A stretch of DNA of 64,000 nt from Cavia porcellus (lineage: Eukaryota > Chordata > Mammalia > Rodentia > Caviidae): contig NW_026947496.1 of assembly GCF_034190915.1 (NCBI RefSeq), positions 31,554,001-31,618,000 on the forward strand, in the 5' to 3' direction. Both the position numbers and the translations under genes were made by a program. Shown here in pieces: positions 49,901-61,900 of the stretch; positions within the stretch are counted from its first letter, which is position 1, and the number at the start of each line of letters is the position of its first letter. The notes below the pieces were generated by a model, which was not told the DNA's origin, made no database searches, and worked only from the letters and a program-made list of their open reading frames with translations.

Positions 49901-52900
49901 GTACAGGCATGCACCACTGTGCACAACCAAAATCTGAGATTTTCATGGACGAAGAGGCCTAAACAAGAGCCCTAAACATGGGATAGGGAAGCAAGAGCAG
50001 ATACTAGGAAGTGGAGGTGAGCTCAGAATAAACAGGCCAGGTCCTCACAGCAAGATGTGCTAGGAGTGAAAGAATAGGGGAGTGTTTCTTACACTGAATA
50101 GCACTCCCTAGAAATCCTTCTGTGGGCAATCTCTTCGGTCTCCCTGGAAGTCTTCTGTGGGAAACATCCTTATCTCCCTGAAATCCTCTACAGGGAACCA
50201 TTCCTATTTCCCTGGAAATCCTCTGGGATATTTATATTTATCCTCTGGGATATTCCCTCTGGGGGGAATAATTTTTATCTCCCCGAACTCTTCTGTGAGA
50301 ACCAACACTATCTCCCAGGAACTCCTTCTATAGGGAATCATCTTTATTGACAGAGTACTTTGATATCTGGAATAGAGATAGAAACCTCAAAGACAAGAAA
50401 AACTCATAAAACTAGAAGTTTCTAACACAGTGTTTACACTTTGAAGGCTGTTTAAGTTTTTATATGGAATGATGGCTTTGAAGAGGTGGTTTCTTGTGGT
50501 TTGAGAGTAAAAACTTTTGAGAAAAGCAGAACCCAGGAAGTAGAGGGACCAGAGGAGAATCGTAATGTGCTGGCAGAAGCCTGGAGGGGCTTGAAGCTTC
50601 CACAGCTGTGCCATCAAGTATGGTGAGGGTGTTGCTTACGGTACCTCCTCCAAAACTCATGGGAAACAGAAGCTCCTAGACAAAGCTTAAATTTCAGATG
50701 TAAAGAAAACCATAACTAATAAGAATGGTTGTCACAGTATAACTTATACAGTAAAAAAAAGAAAAACACCCTAAATAACGACAAAATCAGCAGGAGAAAG
50801 TCTACATTTATGGGATGGAATACTATCACGTTGTTAAAAATGCTTGTAAGAAAATGACTGGACACTTGTTTAGCACACACAAGGCTCTACGTTCAATCCC
50901 TAGTGCTGCAAAATAAAGACAATGTAGAAGGACAGACAGGGACTAGAGAAGACAATAACATAATAGTAAGTGTAGAAAACAGGTTATAAAACAATGTATG
51001 TAATATAATCTCAGCTTTTAGAGAAAATGATTTATTTATTTACTTTTTTTTTTTTTTTGTCTTTTTCCTTTTTATCGGTACCAGGGATCAAACTCATGAC
51101 TGCCTGCTTGCAAGGCAGGCGCTTATGCCACTGAGCTAAATCCCCAGCCCCGATTTTTTTATTTTTAAATTTTCTTATGTGCATCTTCTAAATTTTCTAC
51201 ATTAAGATTATACTGCTCTTGTAATACATTAAAAATCCTACAATGGCCTTCAGTTTGCCAATTTCTCAGCTGTTTTTCATTGTACAGTCAAAGCCTCACC
51301 CACCAGGACCTCTGAACTTCCCAGAGAAGGCTGGCCACCAGCACACTCAACCCCTGCGGCTGCCGGTCTGACAGAGGCAGATGGAAAAGGCTGGTGCTGG
51401 AGTGTCTGCTTCTGCTGTATGTGCACACAGGACCTGGACACTTTTGTTTTGGCCGCACCACCCAGGGCCACGCCAAACATGTGCTCCTCCCACACTGCCT
51501 CGAGCTGCATGTCCACACCCCTCAAGCACACATACTTGTCCCCTGTGATGGTGACCGTGAACCCATCGTACTCCTTCCCTTGGTCTTTGAGGCTGGGAAC
51601 TTTCGTGTTCACGGTGAACCCGTCCTTCGTTTTGGTATTAAACTGCTTTCGGGGAAAAGAAGACCCATGTTACTAATGTTGAATTCATCAAGATCCTAAG
51701 GTTAGTATGCAACACTGACCTGGCTTAGGCACGTCTAAGTGGAGTCATGGAGATCACCACATGCAAGATACCACGTGCACTGTCCCACACTGACTGAGGG
51801 AACCTCTCCTTGTCCTTGAACCCAATGTGAACTCTACAGTCCAAAATCTCATCCAGTGACCCCCACAGAGAAAGTTCAAAGCCCTCTAGCCAGGGTGGCA
51901 TGGCCCACTGGCAGCACAGTCTGAGCTCAGGTTCCACCTTGGCAAGCAGTGATTGGATTCTCAGGACAATATCTGTGAAACCCTGAAATGCCAGCTCACA
52001 GGTTTTGTCATTATTCCAGGAAAATCTCCCAGATCAGTTTACTCAATAGAACCCCAGCTTCTTTAGGGCCTGGTGAGAAGTGACAATACAGCAGGAGGGG
52101 ATACTGCTTCTCTTGAGACTCTGGAGGGAGGGCCATGTGTGACAGTAACCCAGGTGAGCGACTCCAAGGCTGGAATCAGGAGAGTATGGCCTGAACACAT
52201 GCAACCCTGTGTAGGCCATTAGGACCACAGTAGGTACAAAAGCAGGAGGCATCTTCCTCAGAGAAGGCAGCTTTCAGAAGACATGTGCTGATACTTAGGT
52301 ATACCGGTTCTCATTCAAGCCTCACAACAAACAGGGGAAACCGGGTATGGATGTAGCTTAAAGTAAGAACATGGTCTTGGGGCCCCAGACAGAGTAACAG
52401 GGCAGAATGCAAACCAGGCCCTCCTTATCCCCAATACTGGTGAACGAGCTGCCTCCAGGGGCTGAGGTCCATTTAACTTGGTTTTCACCAAAGCACATTG
52501 TGCATTTTGAGGAAGCAGGTGGGCATGGAACATTTCATCACCCACTTTAAACATGCAAACACTGCTTTACAGACTCCTGTGTGAGTTTGTAAAATACCAA
52601 CATGTCTATAATCATGGGCTAAATCATGGGATGCTGAGGTGGGATGTCACTCCTTCCTGCAAAAACAAGTGCCTTGCAGGCAGCTGGGATGGTAGGTGAT
52701 CTTGCAGGCCTCACCTGTACGACCTCCTCCGCCCTGTGCTCTGCTTAGGCTCCAGTCACCTGGCCAGGGCTCTAGTGGACAACCTTGGCAGAAAACTGGG
52801 TTGAAAATGGGTTTTTTTCATGCTTCCTTCTCTCAAAAATCCCAGTCTTTAACAGTCTGGTCCTGTGGACAGCTGTTTTGCATTCTGTCTCCTGATTATT

Positions 52901-55900
52901 CAGTGGAAGGGCAGCTAAGGACTTATTGCAACCAGAGACCAATTGCAGGGGTTGTTTTGATTTTTGTTTGTTTCTGTTTTTGGTGGCTAACACTGAAGGT
53001 TTAAGCCAGGATACACTGAGCTACATTCTCAGCCCTTTTTTATTATAAGACAGAGTCGCTAATCTGCCTAAGGTGGGCTTGAACTTGGAATTCTCCTGCT
53101 TCAGCCTCCTGAGCAGCTGAGATTATAGGTGTGTTACCACTAAACCTGGCTCACAAGTACGCATTTTAAACATTCCTTCTGCTTCTTGTATTAATGGTTT
53201 CCCAACAAGTCAATTTCTCTGTTTAATTCTGATACAGTGTTTTATTTTCTATTTTGGTTATTACTCAGCATGTGTTTAAGTACCTATAGGTGATTTATGA
53301 ATTTTAAGAATTCTTTAAGAATTTTAAAACACACAATATAGTTATAAACATTCACTTAACAATCCAGAATTTTTTAAAAGTACTGTTAGTATGTTTCTCC
53401 TCTAAAATCCACCTGAAATCCTGTTGATAAATTTACCTTCATAATTGGAAGAAGATCTTCTATTTTGTGCACCTTTTCCAGAGCTTCTCTGACTTCTAAC
53501 AGTCCTTTAGGGTTATTAGCTCTTGAAGAGAGAGGGAAGGTAGGAGAGGCCATCTGAGATTAACGCAGAAATATGGTAACCGATAATGTACAAAAATTCT
53601 AATAATGTGTAACTGTGGCATTAACTTTAATTAAATAAACTGCCCTGAATTATGAGCAGCTCAGTACGGTGAGCCTCTGCATCCTCTGAGTCTACATCCC
53701 AGATTCAACCTACCCAGAGTCAAAAACACAGAACCTGTACATACATTTTCCCTTGTCATTATTTCCGAACAATGCCATATAACAACTATTTACAGAGCAT
53801 GTACATAATGTTAGGTATCACCAAGAATCCTGAGATGACTTAAAAGCTCATGGGAGGAGGAACAAAGGGTATATGCAAATACAGTGGCACCTCAGTTCAT
53901 GAACTTAATTTGTTCCACGATTCTAGAAAAAGACGGCCATGTTTGTGTTCATGCAGGAAAGATGGTTGCAGTCATGTTCATCACCCAATGCAGAGTTTAC
54001 AAACAAAAACATCATGAACCAAGGTATCACTAATCAATGCTGGTTTATGGAAGAGACCTGAGCATCAGAGGACTTTGGCTTCTGCTGGGCGACAAGAAGC
54101 TAATCCCCCATGGATTCCAAGAGACGACTGCACTCTGAATGGTGGGGGGCAACTACAGTTCTAAATAATGGCAAGGTTCAATCTGACCAGGCAGTGGGCT
54201 GCAGCTGAGAATTGAGGGATAGCAGCCTATGTAGAGGATGCAAAGGGGTGAGCAGCAGGCAGGCGGTGTCTACATGGGGGAGCTTCCATGTGGCTTCTGT
54301 AATGAAAGCATTACGCTAGTTTTTACCTGCATGTCACATTAAATGAGCCATCTCTAAGCACTAAATGCTGAACTGCCTACAGATAAACTAGAAGAGAGAG
54401 ACTAGAAATGCCACAGTACTGTCAGGTTAAAGATGCTCCAGATGATGTTCAGGATTCTGTGATGCCAAGACAAAGGAGGTTGGTAAGTCACAGTGAAAGG
54501 CTTCACATTCTAAACCACACATAAACAAGCACTGGAGCTAGTTTGTTTAGGTTATCAACGGGCTTACTTTTAATATTTCACAGATGGAACAAATGTAAAA
54601 TTCATGAAATTACTACAAAAAAGCAAAGTGAAGACTTACCCATGATAAACAAGAATTCTATCTTTAATAAAATGAAGTATTTTCTCAAAATATTCCAGAT
54701 ATCTCATGTTAATCACCTGTCCCCTGAAGGCAAAACCAAGAAAATTAATCTTTTTTCACAAGGGAACATGTTTGAAGTAACGTTAAATTTCAGTTAACTA
54801 AAAATGAAACAGAACTGCTATGAGAATAAGGCAGCAAGGCTAAATGGAGAACCGGGTGGATGAGTCAAGGAGTGGGGATACTCCTGGTAGACTGCGCCTG
54901 CTGTCCAAGCTGTCCTGGGAGGGAAGGTACCGCAGTGAAAAGGAAAACCCTCCGGACCTTAAGGAAGCTCAGACGTTGGTGCCACCTGCCTCTAAAGCAC
55001 CGCTAGGTGACATTCCAGCCAAGCTCCTCTGTATCTGCTAATGCTCTCCTGATCTCAGCCATATTCCGTAGCTTTGCCCACTCGAAATATCATGTCCCTT
55101 ACATTGCTATGCTCTTTCTCTTCTTTAAATTCTCTTTCAGAACTTCATGGCCAGTTACATCTGAAAAAATTACTGCATTCAACTGCCTTCAGGTATCTCT
55201 CTGGTTCTCCACAGGCATCCCAAACCCGAAGGCCTCCACTGTCAATTAGAACTCACTCCCCACACAGCACTCTTCCACGTCCACCTTCTTTTCAGGTGTG
55301 GTATGGCCAACTGGTACAACTGCATGCCTCAACTGGACTTGAGCACCCTTCCCAGTGCCATCCATGCTCCCACCTACCCACCACTGAGCTCCTAGCACCC
55401 CTCCTATCTACCCCTTCCTCACCAGTGCACTGCCACACAGCCCTCACGCCTTTGGCACTCACAGCCAACTTTCAACTTTTCCCTTCATCCCTGAGGTTGC
55501 TGCCCCACTGCAAATCTGCTTTTTATCTGCATCCAAAGTGATCATCAAAATGTGCAGATCTGTCCATGCCACTTCTCTGCCTCCAATCCCTGGATGGTTC
55601 ACCAGTATCTTCAGGGAAAAAATCCCTTCGTGTGGAATATAGTTACTCATACTTGGAATTCCTGACACACTCTCCACTGCACCCTGGGCACCCGCCATAA
55701 GGAATAAGTCACTGTGCTGATCTTGCAAACTTGCCGGTGGATCTGGGCCTCATCACTCTTTTCTCTGCACTCTTTTGGCACCTCCACCATCACTCAGCGG
55801 TGGACCAGGTGTGCATGTAAGGTCAGCATGGATCACTTCACACTCTGCATGGCAGCCGCTCTCTGCCAGGCCATGTGCCTTCTGACCTTACATGCCTTGC

Positions 55901-58900
55901 TCCCTGCTTTGCCACACCACAAAGCACATCAATGCGTCGAAGGACATTGGCTCTCGGTTACAGATAGTTGACTGAATCTAGCTATGAACATCACAGATTA
56001 CTTATAAGAAGTAGAAAGATACAAATTGCAAGGGGAAAGAAAATTTATTTTGTAGAAACTAAAAAACATACAAAATGGCTTTTCTGATAAAACCCAAAAT
56101 TAAGTGTTACAGTTAATATGGAATAACACGTTCCTGATTCAAGTTTCTGGAATTAGAAGCATTTCAGACATGATGAAAGTACAACATTTCTAAATATTAC
56201 CTAAAATTAAATTCACAAAAGGACATGGTAGTAACACGGATCTCTGTGAAGCTGATATTCTTTACTATGTGTTCATCATGTATTTAGAGGGTGGCTAAGA
56301 CAGGAAGAGGGGAAGAAGTGAACATTCTGACCAGGTGTCTAATTCACAAAGCTTTCCGACCAAGCTTAAGCTCAGGGTCCTTGACTTGTCCCAGGGAACC
56401 ATAGCTATCAGACCGTGTTACTTCCTTGCATGCTTTGTGTGCTGGCAGGAAGAGGGGAAGGCTTTCTCCTATCCCAGTAGACGTGCTGGTATATTACAGT
56501 AAATACAACATTCTCTACTCAGTTATTTTCTGTGATGTTTCAGAACCCCTTAAAGATGGACACCCTATGCCAGTGATGACAAAATTTTTAGAGCTTTCAA
56601 TGATAAACACCCTGCTATAGCTTGTGTGCCACAGCTTTGCTAACACTGTCCTAGGCTAAAGCTTTGGTAGCTTGCCCTTCAGCTACAATCTACAAGATGG
56701 GATCCTAGAAAGAGTGGAGGTGCACAGCACTTCCATCTGCAGCTTACTAGCAGGAAGGGATGTGGCAGGACATTGCAGTGTTTCTGTCGAAGCCATCAGG
56801 AAAGAAGCCATGGGCCACTGAATCTCTAGGCCCATCTGCTGAGAACACTTCTGTGAAGGCAGGGAAGACACATGAAAGGATCATACCTGATTAAGTTGAT
56901 GTGGTTGTTGAAACCTCTGCTGAGACTTTGTGCTGGCATCTGATCCAGCCATAGCACAGGCTGGTCTGGGTCAGCAACCCTGTGAAACAGAGCTCATGAA
57001 AGTTGGAACCTTATGACACCCAGCCACATCCAGCACATTCAAAATACAATGTGACAGTACAGCACCTGCTAGTCTATGATATTTAAAAATATGATGCATG
57101 CTCCAGATGTTCCAGGTGGACTAGGTGAGAAGCCGTTTACTAGCACAGCAAATGAGTATCATCAAAGACATCCCCCTTTACATCTATTCATCAGTCAGGT
57201 ACACCCCCATTGCAGAGGGGCCTACACTGCCCCTCACTCTAAAGGCCACAGGTAACAAACGCTCCTGCAGAGGCTGCTTCCAAAATCCTGTCTTTACCCA
57301 GCAGCTTGGAAACACACAATAGTTATCTCATTGATGAGGAGGAGGAGTTTGGTGTATCTCAAAGAATAAACACAACAGCAACTTTTAGCAAACTTTATAG
57401 AGAAAAAACCTAATTTATAGGGCTCAGTGTTAGCAAAAAGGGATTCAAACCTGTTAGTGAGAAAAGATTCACATTATGCAACAACAGTAGGATGTCTAGT
57501 GTATTTTCATGCAAGCACTGGTTACCTCCTCCATTTCACTGCAATATCAAACATGTCCCTCCACTGCATTAGCCGAGTTTTTCCATTCATGCGGACTTTT
57601 GAGTTGGTCCATGTGCGTTGAACAGCTTGCATGACTTCCAGTGCTGCCAGGCCCATGGCTAGAAAAGAGAAACACTAAGGAAGGAGTTTGCATATACACC
57701 TGCCTCCCCAAGTCTCAGGCACCACTCAGCAGTCATAGTTTAAACAATCAGGTGAGACTGAGGCATATCTAGGTCACAAAAGTCCCACTAAAGTGTTTTT
57801 TTTTTCAACTCTGTGGCCTGGTGAAGCAGCTGAGGTTCTAATTCTTCCTCATTTCTGTAGTGAGGACTCATCTTCCTTGGGTCAGCTACTGGACTGGACA
57901 TATATTCTAGGTCTACATGACAGTGACAGCAAAAAGCCAGCAGGCCCAATGATCTTCTCTCAGAATTCAGAAACAGTGATTCCATTTGCTCCTGCCCTGA
58001 CCTCTGGAGACTTACATAAGCACTAGGAATAATTGTTTTAAAAGCACAGTGTGGTCTAACCACCCTGCTCTTACATCAGAAATACTTCCATGTCAGGACA
58101 GTTTCCAGGATACCTCGGTGTATTCTCTTGTTTGGCAGGAAACCAGGGGTCTCATATTGCATCAGCGATCCCAAGCGATCAGCAACACAGATTAGCTCCT
58201 GTACCTCAGGCTTGTAACTCTCAAAATTCTGATGTAGCACATCCCTGGAAGAAACATCATGCACACAAGGACTTTCATAACAGACATTTGATAATCCAAT
58301 TCCCCTGAAGAAAACTCATTTCATCCACTGGAAAAGTAACCAGGAAATCTTATGACCACATAGATCCTCATCTGTATCTAATTTGCTATTTAGCCTGTAT
58401 GTTAAATTCTTTATTTTAATGATTATATTTTCTCTATGTCTGGTCATTTTTTTAAAAAAAAATCTACCTAGTCATTTCTTATAATCTGATTTTTGTGCAC
58501 ATCTGCAACTTCTTCATAATTTATTCAAACATTTCATTTGGAGTTATTTTTAACTTGTATCCAAACATTCTAACATCTGAAGTCCTTGAGGTCTCAGTCT
58601 GTGGTCATTTCTACTGTCATGTGTCACTGTCACGATCCTGGTTTCTGATTCTTATTTCCACAGCCTTAATCTGTCAGGATACTTGGGGATGCCCAGGCTA
58701 GCCATGGTTTCCTTCTAGGAAGGAAGAATTTGCAATGGCTTCTGGTGAGATCCTGGTAATTCTCTAACGTGGGATCATTTCAGCAAGCCCATCCTTCCAG
58801 CCCAGGGCATTCCACAGTGGGTGGTGCTGGTTGTTAGAGGCACTTACCCCCAGGACACTTCTTTCCTCATAAATGTCATAACTATTCATCAGTCTAATTT

Positions 58901-61900
58901 GAGTCTTTTTCTCTCTTCCCTATTCCCTTTTTCTTCTTTTTAGAGAAAAAGATCAAACTTTATAGAAATTTCTCAGTTTTAAGGTATCATTAGTTTCCTA
59001 GGAATTAAGTTCTATTCTGGATCTGTTTTATAGTGAGAGAGCCCCTTCAGTCAATCTGTCTCACAGTGGTAGCTACCCGGCAGTGGAATTTTAAACTTTC
59101 AAAATGTTAGTGCTTTAAAAGGAACACAGCAAAAGAGTTACGCATTTCAAAGACTGCTTTCAGCACATGTGAAGTATGAAGGCTGTTCTTTAGCAGGAAG
59201 GTCAGGCTAGAAGAAAAGATAAAGTATGAGGTGCGATTGAAAAATATGGTGTATAGTCAAATTTTTAAAACTTATTACAGTGAAAGATGCATTGACATTA
59301 ATCTCCCTCAAAATACTGCCTCTTGGGCTGGGGATTTAGCTCAGTGGCATAAGTGCCTGCCTTGTAAGTGTGCAGTCGTGAGTTCAATTCCTGGTACCAA
59401 AAAGAAAAAAAATTCTCCCTCTTGCTTTGAACGCATTCCATCCTTGCCACATTCTGAAGCAGTTCAAGAAGTCCTCTTTCATAAGTGTCTTTAGTTGCTG
59501 TGGCTGCCTCTATAGCCTGACTTGATTCAAAGAGTTCACATTTCATGACCGTTTTGACGTTTTGGGGAGAGCCTAAAGGTGCACAGTGCAGATCCAGAGA
59601 ATAAGGCAGGCGAGAACACACTGTGATGTTTTAACAAGCCTGCCTTTTTGTTGGATGGTACTTGGCAGCAGCATTCATTGCCTTTTTAAAAAATCATACC
59701 TTATAAACACTTTCACTAAAGAAGACATTAAGAATGATGCGACAAAGCCGGGTGTGGTGGCTCACACCTATAATCCCAGCACTCAGGAGGCTGAGGCAGG
59801 AGGATTGTTGTGAGTTCGAGACCAGCCTGGGCTACAAAGTGAGCTCAAGGCCAGCCTGAACTGCATAGAGACCCTGTCTCAAAAAGACAAAAAAAAAAGA
59901 ATGATGTGACAAGTGTGTTCTACGTGAAGTGGATTAATGTTATGCTTTTTTACTGTAATAGGTTTTAAAAACAAACATTCACTGTGTTTTTGATCACTTT
60001 TTTTTAAGTCTAAAAGAATTAGTTGAAGACATACATATTACAGAAAGAAATTAAACAGAAAGTCATTTGTTAATCAAAAAGTATCAGGATGAACTCATAG
60101 CTCGGTTTTGAAAAAAAGACTCCTCTTTGTCCAAAGCCCTTACTTTATGTGAGGCTGCAAGCCAGGTTGTTCCTCATAGTCATCGATGAGGAAAGGCAGA
60201 TTTTTGGCCCAGTGATCCTTGAAGCTTCCTGGAAGATCCACATCCACATTATACTCTGTGAGTGGGGTATCCAGGTGTGCGTGGAGATACCGAGAATACT
60301 CTGCAGGCAAGGAAAGGCAAGAACTGACACGCCCGAACACTGCTGAAGAAACACTTCATACGGCTGTTTTGTAGTAAGCTTTTACTTAATTACAACAATT
60401 CTAAAAGAACTCTAAATTTTAATAAGTTGTTATAGTATTATTGTTTTATGACATAGGTAACATAATGCTGACTGACTTGAGGCACTCAGGTCAAGACTAA
60501 GTTAATCTGGGTCTGCTTTAGTTAAATTTTACCATCTTCCCATGAATACTTCCCATGAACAGTGCCAAAGATCTGATTTTTTTCCTCCTAACTTCAGAAA
60601 CTGAGCGCCAAAGTTCAATGTTAGAGTCTGGGACTCTCTCAACTAATACACAGGTTAATTCGGTGTACAATTTCACTAATGGCTATTGCTGCTACAGAAG
60701 CAATGCAAAAAACCAAAAAAACCCAAGATATAAGAGTCTTTGCCCTTTTAATCTATAATGCACAAGTCCAAGTTCCACTAACCCAGGAAATGAGAATAAA
60801 CAGCAGCACTGCCCAGTAGGGAGGCCATGCCACCTGACTACTGACCACTTAAAATGAGGCAAAAGTGCCAAGTGACTGAACTTTATATTCTATTTAGTTT
60901 GGATTAACTTAGCTGATCTTTGATTCAATTATTAGAAAACTTCAGTATGTTTAAAACAACCTGCATATATAATTTCTAGTACTTGGAATTGAACCCAAAG
61001 CTTTTGCACTGAGCTACAACCCAAGCCCATTTTGATTTTTTTATTTGAAGACAGCATCTCACTAAGTCACTATGTTTAAACCCAGGCTGGGTTTAAAAAT
61101 GTCAGACTAATCCTTTTCAGTCTCCAAGAATGCTGTGGTTAAGGCACCCACTACTATGCTCAGGTATGAATCTACTTTTTTACCTATGTATTTTATCAAA
61201 TCTAAATTTAGATCAAGTATTTCTAATGAAAACTAGGCATCTAAATTGAGGGAAACTAAAAGTGTAAAATATATACTATATTTTAAAGGCTAGGCACAAA
61301 AAATAAAATAATGAATAGTGTTTTTGTATTACTAATATGTTTTTTTAAAAAAAGCCGGGCATCATGGTGCCTATAATCCCAGCACTTAGGAGGCTAAGGC
61401 AGGAGTATTGCTGGAAGTTCAAGGTCAGGTTAGAATACACAGTGAGTTCAAAGTCAGTTTGAAGTACATAATGAGACTGTGTCTTGAAAATAAAACAAAA
61501 AATATATGAATAATATGTTGAACTAAATTTTGGATACACTGAATTACATAAAATGCATGATAAAGCTTATGCAGGCTCATCCAGAAACATATTTTACATG
61601 TTTTGTTGGAGATTGTCATGGTTTATGTCAGTGGCCCCTAAGCCTCTTGCCTTTGCATTATGCATTTGTGATTGGTTCACTGTCTAGCGCTTGGACTGAG
61701 GGTGTGAGTGCTACACTGGCCTAGGGGTGGAGCCAGGATGTAATGTAACAGCAGGAAGAAGGTGTGTGTGTCTCTGTCTATGTCTGTATGCCTGCCTGCC
61801 TGTCTGCCTGTGTGTCTGTCTGCCTCTCTGTCTGTCTGTCTCTCTCTCCTCTCTCTCGGTTTTCCACATTGCTGTTTGCAGCCGCCATGAACTGTGGCCT

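Larger units (their letters stand above)
43907..57525 (-). other. TTC13 introns, 3' half of the visible gene
   Basis: Nine introns from 146 nt (45410-45555) to about 2.4 kb. They hold antisense-oriented ID SINEs at 44.34, 47.70 and 51.04 kb, B1 or B1-dID SINEs at 46.0, 46.99, 47.83, 49.74 and 52.99 kb, a 34-bp minisatellite at 50.1 kb and a MITE-like element at 53.88 kb. A diverged L2-like stretch may lie near 55.53-55.9 kb (GATCATCAAAATGTGCAGAT context), but I cannot confirm it. The intervals 46.13-46.98, 48.08-48.99, 54.04-54.64 and 55.9-56.88 kb hold nothing I recognise. Confidence 0.75.

Noticed and set aside
50106..50350. Regularly spaced repeats considered as a CRISPR-like array
   Set aside because: Units are contiguous and diverged with no constant repeat and unique spacers, and the genome is mammalian.
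59323..59412. tRNA-like A and B boxes in this and the other ID elements, considered as tRNA genes
   Set aside because: They have A-tails, target-site duplications and diverged cloverleaf stems, so they are SINEs and not tRNA genes.
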